A DNA stretch of 64,000 nt from Laspinema palackyanum D2a (GCA_025370845.1 JAMXFF010000007.1:88777-152776), one strand, 5' to 3'; positions 18,664 through 29,271 are shown, numbered from the stretch's first letter. A program made the numbers and translations. Notes: a model not told the origin generated them from the letters alone.

Positions 18664-19998
18664 ATGCTAAAAACTCCCCGTTTGACTGCTGCTGTATTGG
18701 TCACCTTATCTGCACTCATGACTGCTTGCAATCCTTCAGAAGCCCCCCAAACTGAAGTCCCCTCAGCAGAAGCCTCGATCGCAGAAACTCCCACTCCCGA
18801 ACCCCCAAAAATTCCGACGATCGCCCCCTTAGATAACCCCGACCCCACGGTTACCGCTGCGATCGCCCAATATATCAACAGCCTCTCCTCCCAAGGATTT
18901 GCCTCAGAAAAGCAAGGGATCTGGATGCAACGGGGGGAGACTCTCCTGGCGCAACATCAAGGCACCACCCCCCTCCCTGCTGCCTCTCTCACTAAAATCG
19001 CCACCTCCTTGGTTGCCTTGCAAACCTTCGGTCCCGATCGCGAATTCGTCACCCAAATTGGCGCAACTGGACCCATCCAAAATGGCGAATTACAGGGAGA
19101 TTTAGTCATCCAAGGAGAAGGCGACCCCCTGTTTGTCTGGGAAGAAGCAATGGCGATCGGCAACCGCCTCAATGAAATGGGAATTCAACGGGTGACAGGG
19201 AATCTGGTGATTCTGGACAAATTTTATATGAACTTCGAGACTGACTCGACGATCGCCGGGAACCTCTTCCTCGAAGGCATCAATGGGCAAATTTGGCCCG
19301 GGGAAGCAGAAACCCAATATCAAACCTTACCCCCCGGTACTCCCAGACCCCAAGTGGCGATCGCCGGTACAGTCCGAGTTGCCACTACACCCCCCAGTCA
19401 AGTCCAACCCCTTGTGCGTCATTATTCCCTTCCCGTGGTGGAACTCGTCAAACGCATGAATCAGTACAGCAACAACCCAATGGCGGAAATGTTAGCTGAC
19501 GCCGTGGGAGGTCCTCAAGTCGTCGCCCAAAAAGCGGCTGCTGCTGCTGGTGTTCCCCCCCAAGAAATCCAACTGATCAACGGGTCCGGATTAGCCGAAG
19601 AAAATATCATGTCCCCTCGCGCCGCCTGTGGTTTATTTCTGGCATTAGAACGGGAATTACAACCCCATAACCTGACCATTGGAGATGCGATCGCCATTGT
19701 CGGACAAGATGAAGGCATCCTCAACCAACGGCAAATTCCCCGCTTCTCCGTCGTCAAATCCGGCAGTCTCAACGATGTGAGTGCCTTAGCTGGTGCATTA
19801 CCCACCCAAACCCAGGGTTCCGTCTGGTTTGTGATTATGAATGGCGGCAGTAACTTAGAGGGATTCCGCCTTGAACAAGAAGCCCTACTCACTCAGTTTA
19901 TCACTCAATGGGGAGCCGTCACCGCACTCCCTCCGGAATTAAGTCCAAATCCCCTGCGAAAAACTAAAACTTCCCGCAGTGAAATCGTTAAACAATAG
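18664..19998 (+). CDS. D-alanyl-D-alanine carboxypeptidase, PBP4/DacB type (S13)
   Basis: The 444-residue lipoprotein starts MLKTPRLTAAVLVTLSALM and has a TAC lipobox (Cys22). Penicillin-binding motifs are present in order: SLTK (SxxK nucleophile), SNN (SxN) in MNQYSNNPMAEM, and KSG in VVKSGSLNDVSALAG. The GDLVIQGEGDP segment is typical of S13 enzymes. It removes or cleaves terminal D-Ala in peptidoglycan in the periplasm. The family insert between SxxK and SxN is shorter than in E. coli PBP4, a feature of many cyanobacterial homologues. It stands alone. Confidence 0.88.
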   Translation: MLKTPRLTAAVLVTLSALMTACNPSEAPQTEVPSAEASIAETPTPEPPKIPTIAPLDNPDPTVTAAIAQYINSLSSQGFASEKQGIWMQRGETLLAQHQGTTPLPAASLTKIATSLVALQTFGPDREFVTQIGATGPIQNGELQGDLVIQGEGDPLFVWEEAMAIGNRLNEMGIQRVTGNLVILDKFYMNFETDSTIAGNLFLEGINGQIWPGEAETQYQTLPPGTPRPQVAIAGTVRVATTPPSQVQPLVRHYSLPVVELVKRMNQYSNNPMAEMLADAVGGPQVVAQKAAAAAGVPPQEIQLINGSGLAEENIMSPRAACGLFLALERELQPHNLTIGDAIAIVGQDEGILNQRQIPRFSVVKSGSLNDVSALAGALPTQTQGSVWFVIMNGGSNLEGFRLEQEALLTQFITQWGAVTALPPELSPNPLRKTKTSRSEIVKQ

Positions 19999-20535
19999 GG
20001 GAACTCTCACGGTTTTAAGTCAAACAAGTAACCGGGTTTCTGAGCGGAATCGATGGCGAATCAGCAATCATTATGGCAACCCACCTGGATTCTAACTCCT
20101 GCCGATCATAAATCCGGTTTTCAAAAATCTGTTTTCTATCTTAGCCCGCCTTCGCGGGCTTTGTCTGTATCGCCCGACTCTGGATTGTGCGGATTTTGGC
20201 CCGGAGAAGTTGGGTTAAGTGGGATGAGTTTTATTAAAAATACCCCCCCATTGGCTCTGGGTAACCGCTTCAGCATCCTGACTCAAATATAAGTGATTAG
20301 AACCCATTCAGGCTGGGTCAAATACCCCTGACTTTTTGTAACTTTCCTGGGAAAAATGCGACAATTGACTGATGTTTCAATCCAGTCAACCCTTTACAAT
20401 AAAGTCTGGAGCCAAGGTAACCACTTGGGTCAAGTTTGGGGCGATTCACACAAGATACCGCTCCATTTAGCAGGAATGCAATCATCCCTCTATACTCTCG
20501 TCTGACTTATTTCTAGTGATACTTCACCTCGAACT
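19999..20535. other. Intergenic region before the second kinase
   Basis: About 540 bases. The recognisable item is a repeat hairpin at 20143-20171. A short ORF crossing 20053-20292 reads through it and is not a gene. The promoter of the downstream kinase must lie in the last 200 bases, but no clear box is seen. Confidence 0.5.
20143..20171 (+). repeat. Interspersed hairpin repeat ending TTTGTCTGTAT
   Basis: AGCCCGC at 20143-20149 pairs with GCGGGCT at 20154-20160, followed by TTGTCTGTAT. The same form, with a changed loop, occurs at 47138-47165. It could double as a terminator for the carboxypeptidase gene, 145 bases upstream. Confidence 0.6.
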
Positions 20536-23500
20536 ATGACTTACCGGATCTCTCAGGTTGCCACTGCATTCGTCATCCTCATGGGGGCCATCCATTTGCT
20601 GGGTTGGCATTTTCATCCGGAATGGTTCATCAACGGTTTGGTTGAGAACCCCCACCAGATGAAACCGAATACGGCTTTGTGCTTTGTGTTTTCCGGCACT
20701 GCCCTGGGATTGTTACAACGCCCAAGACTCCCGCGCTGGTGGCAATTTGGGGTCCGGGGATTGGCTGGGGTGGTCATGGCGATCGCCGTTCTCACCCTAG
20801 TCCAGTATATTTTTCCCTGGAACTTCGGCATCGATGAACTACTGCTTCCTCATCCGATCGCCTCCTCGATCACGCCCTATCCCAACCGGATGGGAGAAAG
20901 CGTTGCCTTGAACTTTCTCTTCATTGCTACATCCCTATTGCTGTTGGCACAGCAGAGCCCTCGCCATGATCAACTCGCTCAGATCTTGAGTTTGGTGGTG
21001 GCATCGATCGCATTGGTGCCTCTCGTGGGGCACCTGTTTGGTTCTGCGTTGTTGTATGAGTTATTCGTCTCTACCACGAGCACAGCTTTGAATAGTGCAG
21101 TCACGTTTCTCTTCCTGTCAGTGGGGATCTTATTCACCCGTCCAGAACAGGGACTGATGCGGACGATCTACAGTCCTCTGGTGGGGGGAATGATGGCACA
21201 GCGACTGTTGCCTTGGGCAGTCGCCTTGCCTTTGGCCCTGAGTTGGTTGATCTTTCAGGGTTATCAAAAAGAGTGGTATGATCCACAAACCGCTTATGCT
21301 TGTCTGATTCTCAGCGAGATTTTTCTCTACTCCATCGGAATTTATCTCCTGGCACAAGTGATCAATCGCATCGAGGGCGATCGCCAGGAGTCACAGCGAT
21401 GGTTCCAATCTGCCATTATGAATTCCCCAGTCCCCATCATGCTGCACGGCGAAGATGGAGAAGTGCTGCAATTGAATACCGCTTGGTCCCGGATGAGTGG
21501 ATATCAGCTTGCGGATATTCCCACCCTCCACCACTGGACAGAAAAAGCCTATCCAGAAACAACTAAAACCCTCAGAAAACCGCTCCAGAACATTGACACC
21601 TTAGCACCAGGCCAGGTCCAGGAAAAAGAGCAACCCATTCGCACCAAAACCGGCGAAAACCGCGTTTGGTACTGCTATGCGGTAACTTTAGGAAAAACCG
21701 GCGATGGGAGAAGAATTACCCTGAATACCGCCGTTGATATCACCGATCGCAAACAAGCCGAGCAAGTCCTTCGGGAATTCAATCAAACCTTAGAAAATCG
21801 CATTGCCGACCGAACGGTGGAACTCGAACAAGAATTGCACCAGCGACAGCAAATTGAGGGAAACCTGCGAGAGAGTCAAGCGCTGTTAAAGAGTTTGATA
21901 GAAGGTACCCCCGACATCATTACCGCACTGGATACTGACTTCACCTGTCTCGTGGCGAATGAGACGGCTAAAAGCGAATTTAGAAAACTGTTTGGCTGCC
22001 GCTTAGAAGTGGGAGATAACCTCATTGAATCTTTATCCCATTTCCCCAGCGAACAGGCCACTATTAGAAACCTTTGGAATCGCGCATTTCGCGGAGAAAA
22101 TTTTAGCATTACCCTAGAATTTGGAGCGCTAACTCCAGAGCGTCGCTATTATGAACTGAACTACAGTTCAATGCGAGATTCCCAGGGAAAAATCTGGGGT
22201 GCATCTCTGATTTGTCGAGATGTGAATGAGCGGATTAAAGCCGATCAAGCTTTGCGCGCAAGCGAAGCCAGATTTCAGGCATTTATGAACTACAGTCCGG
22301 CCCTCACCTGGATTACCGATCGCGATGGCAAAATCGTTTACTGCAATCATAACCTGGCGAGTTTATTCGGTCAGTCTGTGGATGAGTTGCGAGATAAAAC
22401 ACCCTTCGACCTCCACCCCGGGGATTTAGCCGAACAGCACATTGCCAACACTCGCTTAGTGGCTGATGGCGGTGAAGTCGTCGAGGCGATCGAATCAGCA
22501 TTTCGCCCCGATGGTTCCCTCCGTGAGTTTTTAGTGTATAAATTCCCCATAGAAATTGATGGAAGAGAGCATTTAGTGGGAGGAGTTGGCCTCGACATTA
22601 CTAAGCAAATTCACGCCGAGAAAGCGTTGCGAGAAAGTGAAGCGAAGCTAAAAGCCATTTTAGATAATGCTCCAGCGGGAATTTATTTGCAAGACCTGGA
22701 AGGCAAATTTTTATTAGTCAATCAGTATTTCCTGGATTTATTACAGGTTTCAGAACAGCAGTGTCTCGGTAAAACCTTTGCCGAATTCTTCCCCGGAGAG
22801 TTTGCCGAACAAGTTGAGGCCAATGAACGAAACCTGGTCGAAAAGGGAGGGCCTTATTATTTTGAAGAAGATATCCCCCTGCCCGATGGCATTCATCCTT
22901 TTTATACGGTCAAGTTAATCCTCCAGGATTTGAGCTCTCAACCCTACGCTTTATGTGGAATTTCCACGGATATCAGCGATCGCAAGCGGGCTGAAACGGC
23001 CTTATGGGAAGCGAAAGAAGTGGCGGAAGCAGCCAACATGACTAAAAGCGCCTTTCTCGCCAATATGAGCCATGAACTGCGAACTCCTCTGAATGCGATT
23101 CTGGGTTTTACCCAAATTTTGGCTAAGGATTCCTCTTTAAGTCGCCAACAACAGGAACAAATTACCATTATCAATAGTAGTGGTGAGCATCTGCTGAATT
23201 TGATTAATGATGTCCTGGAAATCTCCAAAATCGAAGCGGGGCGATCGGCCCTTCATCTCAGCACTTTTGACTTTTATGCTCTGCTAGCCGCCTTAGAATC
23301 CATGTTCCAACTCAAAGCCGCTTCTAAAGGGTTACAGATAATTTTTGCCCCAGATAGGGTCCCCCAATATATCACCACCGATGAAAGCAAATTGCGCCAA
23401 GTTTTGACCAATTTGGTGGGAAATGCCATCAAATTTACCCGGGAAGGTGGGGTCTCCCTGCGAGTCAAAGCAACTGCCCTCGAAGCGGCCAATTTAGAAC

Positions 23501-24459
23501 CCGCCTCTCGGTTCTGTTTCTACTTTGAAATCGAAGATACAGGCATGGGAATCGCTGAGGAAGAGTTGCCGGGATTATTTACCCCCTTTCATCAAACCAC
23601 CAGCGGCCAAACTGCCTCAGAAGGAACGGGTTTAGGATTGAGCATTAGCCGGAAATTCGTCCAAATGATGGGCGGTGATATTGAGGTGAGCAGTCGCCTC
23701 AATGTGGGGACCTTGGTTAAATTTACCATTCAAGTCTCCGTTGCTCAAGCGAGTGACCTCAAAACCGCCAGTCAGGTTCAGCGCATTATCGGATTAGAAC
23801 CGGATCAGCCCCCCTATCGGATTCTGGTAGCGGATGATCGCCCTGAAAGTCGCCGCTTAATTCGCTGCTACCTCGAACCCCTGGGATTTGAGGTCCGGGA
23901 AGCCGAAAATGGCCAACAAGCCTTAGAAATATGGGAAAATTGGGAACCCCATCTCATCGTGATGGATATGCAAATGCCCGTGATGAATGGTTACGAAGCC
24001 ACTCGGCAGATTAGGTCTCATGTCAAGGGTCAGGCGACGGTGGTGATTGCCTTAACCGCCAGTGTTTTTGAGGAAAATCGCAACTTAATTTTATCCGCCG
24101 GTTGCAATAAGTTCCTGCGAAAGCCCTGCCGACAAGAGGTCCTCTTGGAAACCTTGGCTCAACACTTAGGGGTGCGCTATCGATACGAAGATCCGGAGTC
24201 GGGAATAAAAGGTAACGGGGATTCAACCGATGGCGCGTTTATGCTAGACTCTGGGACATTACAAGGGATGCCAGTCCCCTGGATGAGGAGACTGCACAAT
24301 GCTGCTCTGGCTGCGGATAGTGAAGCCATTGAGGAACTCATTCAGGAAATTGCCGAGGGTTCGGCAGCGATCGCTCACGGTCTCCAGGACTGGACCGACA
24401 ATTTTCGATTTGACAAAATTAGCGGATTGACCCAGGAGGTTCTTGATGGATATCAATAG
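20536..24459 (+). CDS. Membrane-bound PAS hybrid histidine kinase
   Basis: This is a 1307-residue protein. The first 280 residues contain about eight hydrophobic segments forming a membrane sensor. PAS domains follow (about 290-405, 455-565, 575-690 and 700-820), then HisKA with ANMSHELRTPL (His at about 845), HATPase (NLVGNAIKF, DTGMGI, GTGLGLSI), and a receiver (RILVADDRPES, phospho-Asp in LIVMDMQMP at about 1142). A tail of 100 residues after the receiver has no clear Hpt histidine. Its stop overlaps the start of the next kinase gene by 14 bases, so both are translated from one message and probably act in one pathway. Confidence 0.9.
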   Translation: MTYRISQVATAFVILMGAIHLLGWHFHPEWFINGLVENPHQMKPNTALCFVFSGTALGLLQRPRLPRWWQFGVRGLAGVVMAIAVLTLVQYIFPWNFGIDELLLPHPIASSITPYPNRMGESVALNFLFIATSLLLLAQQSPRHDQLAQILSLVVASIALVPLVGHLFGSALLYELFVSTTSTALNSAVTFLFLSVGILFTRPEQGLMRTIYSPLVGGMMAQRLLPWAVALPLALSWLIFQGYQKEWYDPQTAYACLILSEIFLYSIGIYLLAQVINRIEGDRQESQRWFQSAIMNSPVPIMLHGEDGEVLQLNTAWSRMSGYQLADIPTLHHWTEKAYPETTKTLRKPLQNIDTLAPGQVQEKEQPIRTKTGENRVWYCYAVTLGKTGDGRRITLNTAVDITDRKQAEQVLREFNQTLENRIADRTVELEQELHQRQQIEGNLRESQALLKSLIEGTPDIITALDTDFTCLVANETAKSEFRKLFGCRLEVGDNLIESLSHFPSEQATIRNLWNRAFRGENFSITLEFGALTPERRYYELNYSSMRDSQGKIWGASLICRDVNERIKADQALRASEARFQAFMNYSPALTWITDRDGKIVYCNHNLASLFGQSVDELRDKTPFDLHPGDLAEQHIANTRLVADGGEVVEAIESAFRPDGSLREFLVYKFPIEIDGREHLVGGVGLDITKQIHAEKALRESEAKLKAILDNAPAGIYLQDLEGKFLLVNQYFLDLLQVSEQQCLGKTFAEFFPGEFAEQVEANERNLVEKGGPYYFEEDIPLPDGIHPFYTVKLILQDLSSQPYALCGISTDISDRKRAETALWEAKEVAEAANMTKSAFLANMSHELRTPLNAILGFTQILAKDSSLSRQQQEQITIINSSGEHLLNLINDVLEISKIEAGRSALHLSTFDFYALLAALESMFQLKAASKGLQIIFAPDRVPQYITTDESKLRQVLTNLVGNAIKFTREGGVSLRVKATALEAANLEPASRFCFYFEIEDTGMGIAEEELPGLFTPFHQTTSGQTASEGTGLGLSISRKFVQMMGGDIEVSSRLNVGTLVKFTIQVSVAQASDLKTASQVQRIIGLEPDQPPYRILVADDRPESRRLIRCYLEPLGFEVREAENGQQALEIWENWEPHLIVMDMQMPVMNGYEATRQIRSHVKGQATVVIALTASVFEENRNLILSAGCNKFLRKPCRQEVLLETLAQHLGVRYRYEDPESGIKGNGDSTDGAFMLDSGTLQGMPVPWMRRLHNAALAADSEAIEELIQEIAEGSAAIAHGLQDWTDNFRFDKISGLTQEVLDGYQ

Positions 24460-25732
24460 AACTCAACCCCTCGGGATTTTAGCCGATATTTTAATTGTGG
24501 ACGATGAACCCAATAATTTGCGGGTGTTGTCGAATTTGCTAAAACAACAAGGCTATAAAGTCCGGGCCGTTCTCTCGGGAGAAATGGCTTTATCTGCTGC
24601 AAAACTAACGCCACCGGATTTAATTTTGCTCGATATCATGATGCCGGATATGGATGGGTATCAAGTTTGTCATCAGCTCAAAAATGACTCGGATACTTGT
24701 CAAATTCCGGTGATTTTTGTGAGTGCCAAAGACCAAGGAATTGACAAGGTAAAGGCTTTTGCCGTTGGCGGAGTAGACTATATTACCAAACCCTTTCAAG
24801 TCGAAGAAGTGTTTGCCCGCATGGAATGTCATCTAAAACTGAATTACTTGCAAATGAAGCTAGAGGAACAAAACTATCACTTGCAAGCGGAAATTTGTCA
24901 GCGCAACGCTGCTGAAAAAGCCCTAAAGGAGCAGAATGAACAACTAAGGCAAGAAATTGAACGACGGCAACTCACAGAAATAGCCCTGCAAAAAACGAAC
25001 CAAGAACTCGCTCGGTCTAATGCAGATTTAGAACAATTTTCCGCAATTGCCTCTCACGACTTACGCTCACCTTTAGCCACCATCAATGGCTATGCCCAAC
25101 TCTTGCAGCTGTGTGGGAAAGAACAACTGGATGATAAATGTAACAATTTTGTGGAGCAAATTTTAAAGCTCTGCGATCGCACCGATTTATTAATTGGAGA
25201 GTTACTCTCCTATGCTCATTTAAATCAGGCTCAGGATCCGTTTCAACTCCTATCGTGCGATCGGCTTGTCCAGCAAGCTCTGGAAAATCTAGGGACGGAG
25301 ATTTATCAAAATCAAGCTCAGGTGACTTATGACCCGTTACCGGAAATCATCGGCACTGAATCTCAATTTGTCCAACTCTTCCAAAATTTAATCGGAAATG
25401 CCATTAAATACCGTCGGGAAGACTCGCCCAGAATTCATCTGAGTGCGGTACTCCAAGACAATCACTATTTATTTTCGATTCAAGATAACGGCATTGGAAT
25501 TGAAGAAAAATATTCCGAGCATATTTTTCAGATTTTTAAACGCTTACACAGCCAAGACTATCCCGGGACCGGCATCGGATTAGCCACTTGCCGCAAAATT
25601 GTCGAACGACATGGCGGTTCCATCTGGCTCAAATCTCAAGTCGCTCAGGGTTCGACATTTTATTTTACGGTACCCAACAAGCAGAGGGTAGTGGAGCGCC
25701 AAATGATAGCGGCGATCGCCTCTCCCAACTGA
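24446..25732 (+). CDS. Receiver-histidine kinase hybrid
   Basis: The 428-residue protein has an N-terminal receiver (ILIVDDEPNN, phospho-Asp63 in LLDIMMP, Lys115 in ITKPF), a long coiled coil (about 130-195), HisKA (ASHDLRSPL, His204) and HATPase (NLIGNAIKY, DNGIGI, GTGIGLAT). A receiver placed before the kinase suggests it takes a phosphate from another kinase, most simply the upstream one with which it overlaps. AGGAGG lies 6 bases before the ATG at 24446, inside the end of the upstream gene. The HisKA form SHDLRSP is that of phytochrome-type kinases. Confidence 0.9.
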   Translation: MDINRTQPLGILADILIVDDEPNNLRVLSNLLKQQGYKVRAVLSGEMALSAAKLTPPDLILLDIMMPDMDGYQVCHQLKNDSDTCQIPVIFVSAKDQGIDKVKAFAVGGVDYITKPFQVEEVFARMECHLKLNYLQMKLEEQNYHLQAEICQRNAAEKALKEQNEQLRQEIERRQLTEIALQKTNQELARSNADLEQFSAIASHDLRSPLATINGYAQLLQLCGKEQLDDKCNNFVEQILKLCDRTDLLIGELLSYAHLNQAQDPFQLLSCDRLVQQALENLGTEIYQNQAQVTYDPLPEIIGTESQFVQLFQNLIGNAIKYRREDSPRIHLSAVLQDNHYLFSIQDNGIGIEEKYSEHIFQIFKRLHSQDYPGTGIGLATCRKIVERHGGSIWLKSQVAQGSTFYFTVPNKQRVVERQMIAAIASPN

Positions 25733-25742
25733 ACCATTCCCT

Positions 25743-25774
25743 CAAAAAAAAATAAGCCCACCGCTGTGGACTTA
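25743..25774 (-). terminator. Intrinsic terminator of the rplJ-rplL operon
   Basis: On the minus strand AAGTCCAC and GTGGGCTT pair (25754-25773), followed by a run of nine T. A second hairpin (about 25783-25816) built on GAGTGGCA/TGCCACTC precedes it, after the rplL stop at 25842. Confidence 0.85.
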
Positions 25775-25841
25775 TCCGGTAGAGTGGCAAAATAAAATCT
25801 GATATTCTGCCACTCCTGTATTGATTTCCCAAAGGAAAATC

Positions 25842-26231
25842 TTACTTGATGCTGACTTTTCCGCCTGCTTCTTCCAGTTGCTTCTTAGCATCTTCCGCTG
25901 CATCTTTGGCGATGCCTTCTTTAATCGGTTTCGGTGCAGATTCCACCATATCTTTGGCTTCTTTCAGACCTAATCCGGTTAAAGCACGGACAACTTTGAG
26001 AACAGCAATTTTCTTGTCTGCGGGAACTTCTTCGAGAATGACATCAAATTCAGTCTTCTCTTCGACTTCTTCAGCAGGAGCAGCCGCGCCAGCAGCCATC
26101 ATCATCATGCCGCCAGCAGGTGCAGCAGCACTCACGCCAAAGGCTTCTTCAATTTGTTTGACCAGTTCAGAAGCTTCCAACAAGGTCAAGGATTTTAGCT
26201 TTTCGAGAATTTCATCAGTTGCTGCAGACAT
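25842..26231 (-). CDS. rplL: 50S ribosomal protein L7/L12
   Basis: 129 residues, the usual length. An N-terminal dimerisation helix pair ([22 protein letters not shown]) is followed by the Ala/Met/Gly-rich hinge and the C-terminal factor-binding domain ([29 protein letters not shown]). It forms the stalk that recruits translation factors. It lies 145 bases after rplJ, as in other bacteria. Confidence 0.98.
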   Translation of the reverse strand: MSAATDEILEKLKSLTLLEASELVKQIEEAFGVSAAAPAGGMMMMAAGAAAPAEEVEEKTEFDVILEEVPADKKIAVLKVVRALTGLGLKEAKDMVESAPKPIKEGIAKDAAEDAKKQLEEAGGKVSIK

Positions 26232-26375
26232 GGATTGACTCCTATCAAATATATAAATGGAATAGTCAGGGGTTCAGGGTCACTAGACAAATGACATAAG
26301 ACAGTGAAGATCCTTAATCCTTTATCCGAGGACAAATGACACAGGATAAATGCCAGAGGGATCAACAACCAGCAC

Positions 26376-26927
26376 TTACGCGGCTTGGTCTTCGTCGCTG
26401 GTGGTGCCGTCTTTGTCGGCGTAGGCTTGGAGACCTCGGGCCAGACCCGAAGGAACTTCTTTGATCCCCACAGCAATCTTCGTTACCACGCCATTGAGAG
26501 CGCCGGCAATTTGAGCCATGAGTTGTTCCTTGGATGGCAGGTCGCCGATCGCCTTAACTTGCTCGAAAGTCAGCGCTTTTCCTTCTAATACACCACCGCG
26601 AAGTTCACTCTTCTTGGTCGCTTTTTGGAAGTCTTGATACGCCTTAATCGGACCATTCAGGTCATCTTTCAGGAACAAAAAGGCAGAGGAATCTTTAAGG
26701 AATTCCCCTAAAGATTGCCAGTTTTCATCGCCATCAACAGCCCGTCGCATCAGGGTGTTTTTAGCGACTGCACAGGTTGCACCGCTTTCGCGTAGACGCC
26801 GACGTAAATCGGTAATCTCCGCCACGGTTAACCCTTTGTAATCAATCACAAGCGTCATCTGGGACTGGCTCAACTCTTGTTTGAGCTCCGTCACCATCGC
26901 TTGTTTATCTTCTAGCGTTTTACCCAC
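26376..26927 (-). CDS. rplJ: 50S ribosomal protein L10
   Basis: 183 residues. It has the L10 N-terminal rRNA-binding domain (MVIDYKGL-type segment reads LVIDYKGLTVAEITDLRRRLRESGA, then KNTLMRRA) and a C-terminal helix for L7/L12 binding. L10 carries the stalk dimers. An AGGAGG-like site (GGAGGTGAAAACG) precedes the ATG. The 330-base leader upstream holds an attenuator-like hairpin. Confidence 0.97.
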   Translation of the reverse strand: MGKTLEDKQAMVTELKQELSQSQMTLVIDYKGLTVAEITDLRRRLRESGATCAVAKNTLMRRAVDGDENWQSLGEFLKDSSAFLFLKDDLNGPIKAYQDFQKATKKSELRGGVLEGKALTFEQVKAIGDLPSKEQLMAQIAGALNGVVTKIAVGIKEVPSGLARGLQAYADKDGTTSDEDQAA

Positions 26928-27053
26928 TCGTTTTCACCTCCTGATTGGGATGAAGATTAAGAAATTAGAGACATTTGGGAGCCGGAGCATTCATCCCCTG
27001 GGAATATGAGTGGAATCTATGACTCTCACTGCTCCCCTATCCCCGACCCAATC

Positions 27054-27084
27054 AAAAACCCCAGCAGGGTAGCCGGGGTTTTGT
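27054..27084 (-). promoter_or_regulatory. Attenuator-like hairpin in the rplJ leader
   Basis: On the minus strand CCCCGGC and GCTGGGG pair (27059-27078) around a 6-base loop and are followed by TTTTT. It sits about 130 bases before rplJ, in the rplA-rplJ gap. Autoregulation by the L10-L12 complex through this leader is well known in other bacteria. It could also simply terminate the rplA transcript. Confidence 0.75.
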
Positions 27085-27260
27085 CAGTTTCCGATGGCAA
27101 TCTTGTCAACTCATGACAAGACAGCACAAGGGGAACGATAACGCAAACCTAGGTAGGAAATTAAGCCCTGTTGGACACCTACTGTCTCCGGCTACTGTGC
27201 TATTTAATTTTGGGGTTTGAAGGGATGAATTTTGAGTTTCCTCAAAATTTTAACCGGCTT

Positions 27261-27977
27261 TTAGGCGGTTTCTGTTAGCTTGAGATCTCGCAAGGCGCTG
27301 ATATCAACTTCAATGGAGGGTCCCATCGTCGAAGTGACATACACACTGCGCCAGTAGCGGCCTTTAGCACCAGAAGGACGGTTGCGGTCAATGCTTTCTT
27401 GCAACGCCTTGAGGTTAACGAGAAGATCTTCAGTTGGGAAAGCTGCTTTCCCAAACATGACATGGACGATGCCCGTGCGATCGGCCCGAAATTCTAGTTT
27501 ACCGGCTTTGAACTCGTTAATTGCTTGACCGAGGTCAAAGGTTACCGTACCACCTTTTGGCGAAGGCATCAACCCCCGGGGACCAAGAAGTTTACCTAAT
27601 TTGGCAACTTGGGGCATCATATCCGGGGTGGCAATCAGTTTATCGAAGTCCATGCGGCCTTGTTGGATTTCGGCGATCAGATCTTCCGATCCTGCCAAAT
27701 CTGCACCGGCATTGGTAGCTTCGGTCACTTTTTCCCCCCGAGCAATGACCGCCACGCGGACGGTTTGACCCGTTCCTTTGGGGAGGGCCACGGTGGTCCG
27801 GAGCTGTTGGTCGGTGTACTTGGGATCGATGCCTAAGCGAATATGAGCTTCGGCGGATTCAGGAAATTTTGCTGTAGCGGTCTCTTTTAAAAGGGTGAGC
27901 GCCTCTAAGGGTTGATAAGGCCGCTCTTCAACCTTTTTATTGAGTTCTTGTAATCTACGCGAGATTTTTTTGGCCAT
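27261..27977 (-). CDS. rplA: 50S ribosomal protein L1
   Basis: 238 residues from the ATG at 27977 ([13 protein letters not shown]), with GGAGAG about 4 bases upstream. L1 signatures are [15 protein letters not shown] and [15 protein letters not shown]. The frame extends 18 residues upstream without homology. L1 binds 23S rRNA in the E site region and in many bacteria represses its own operon with rplK. Confidence 0.97.
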   Translation of the reverse strand: MAKKISRRLQELNKKVEERPYQPLEALTLLKETATAKFPESAEAHIRLGIDPKYTDQQLRTTVALPKGTGQTVRVAVIARGEKVTEATNAGADLAGSEDLIAEIQQGRMDFDKLIATPDMMPQVAKLGKLLGPRGLMPSPKGGTVTFDLGQAINEFKAGKLEFRADRTGIVHVMFGKAAFPTEDLLVNLKALQESIDRNRPSGAKGRYWRSVYVTSTMGPSIEVDISALRDLKLTETA

Positions 27978-28183
27978 TTTTCTCTCCTGGGGTCGTAGCG
28001 AGGCGATGCCTCTGCCCCTTGTAAGGGTCACTCGGTTGAGATTATCAGGAGAAGGAGCGCACGAGATATGCGATCGCTCACTCTTGGAAATCTCATTTAG
28101 ATCAATCCAGAGATTTCAAACCCCAGTTCCTAGAATTTTAAGAGAATTCTAAAAATCTAAACTCTAAAATCTCTAATCGGTTC

Positions 28184-28609
28184 CTAATCGCCGACGGTCA
28201 CACCCATATTGCGGGCGGTCCCTTCGACAATCTTCATGGCTGCTTCAATGTCATTGGCATTGAGGTCAGGCATTTTGGTTTGGGCAATATCTCGGAGTTG
28301 AGCCCGGGAGATTTCTGCCACTTTCTTGCGATTGGGTTCCCCTGAACCTCTTTCAATCCCTGCTGCCTTGCGAATCAAGACAGAGGCGGGAGGGGTTTTC
28401 AGAATGAAGGTGAAACTGCGGTCTTCAAAGACGGAGATTTCTACCGGCACCACGAGACCCGCTTGATCGGCAGTTCTGGCGTTGTATTCTTTACAGAACA
28501 TCATGATGTTCACGCCATGCTGACCGAGGGCAGGCCCGATCGGGGGTGCGGGGTTGGCTTTTCCGGCATTAATCGCCAACTTAATCACCGCAACTACTTT
28601 TTTTGCCAT
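28184..28609 (-). CDS. rplK: 50S ribosomal protein L11
   Basis: 141 residues, standard length. It has [28 protein letters not shown] and the C-terminal rRNA-binding domain ([21 protein letters not shown]). It forms the base of the stalk and the GTPase-associated region. It starts 17 bases after the nusG stop. Confidence 0.98.
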   Translation of the reverse strand: MAKKVVAVIKLAINAGKANPAPPIGPALGQHGVNIMMFCKEYNARTADQAGLVVPVEISVFEDRSFTFILKTPPASVLIRKAAGIERGSGEPNRKKVAEISRAQLRDIAQTKMPDLNANDIEAAMKIVEGTARNMGVTVGD

Positions 28610-28626
28610 TTGCTGTGTTAGCTGCT

Positions 28627-29271
28627 TTAACTCAATTTGCGGACTTGATTAAACTCCAGTTCGACGGGCGTATCTCGTCCGAAGATAGACAGGAGTGCTT
28701 TGAGCTTACTGCGCTCTGGGCTCACTTCTATGACTTCCCCATCAAAATCTTTAAAGGGTCCAGAGACCACTTCAATTTTTTCTCCTGGAGTCAGATAAGT
28801 TTTGACTACTGGCTCTGCTTCATCCCGTTGCCTGAATATTCGTTGAACTTCCGAATAACTCAGGGGCATGGGTTTGACGTGACCGCGTCCGCGTCCGTAA
28901 CGGCGTTTTTGTTCGGCCCCCACAAAGTTAATCACATGGGGGGTGTTTTTGACAACCTGCCAGCTTTCATCGTCCATGTCCATTTGGACGAGGACGTAAC
29001 CGGGGAAGATTTTTTCATCCGTTTGCTGTCTGCTTCCATCCTTGCGGATTTTAAAGGCAGCAGCTTGGGGAATCTCGACTTGAAAAATCCGCTCACCCAT
29101 ATCCAGGGTTTGAATCCGCTGTTCTAGGGTCGCTTTAACCCGTTTTTCACAGCCGGAAGCCACCTGGACGGCATACCAGCGCTTTTGCACTGATGATGTG
29201 GATTCTTCCGTTTCGTCGGTTTCTGACGGTTGAGTGGAATATTGAGAGTCGTCGTCCGATGCAAACATCAT
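28627..29271 (-). CDS. nusG: Transcription antitermination factor NusG
   Basis: 214 residues from the ATG at 29271, which overlaps the secE stop as ATGA. An acidic N-terminal tail ([19 protein letters not shown]) is followed by the NGN domain ([15 protein letters not shown] to HVINFVG) and a KOW domain ([20 protein letters not shown]). NusG binds RNA polymerase and links it to Rho or the ribosome. A longer frame reaches 29295 but the overlap makes 29271 the better start. Confidence 0.96.
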   Translation of the reverse strand: MMFASDDDSQYSTQPSETDETEESTSSVQKRWYAVQVASGCEKRVKATLEQRIQTLDMGERIFQVEIPQAAAFKIRKDGSRQQTDEKIFPGYVLVQMDMDDESWQVVKNTPHVINFVGAEQKRRYGRGRGHVKPMPLSYSEVQRIFRQRDEAEPVVKTYLTPGEKIEVVSGPFKDFDGEVIEVSPERSKLKALLSIFGRDTPVELEFNQVRKLS

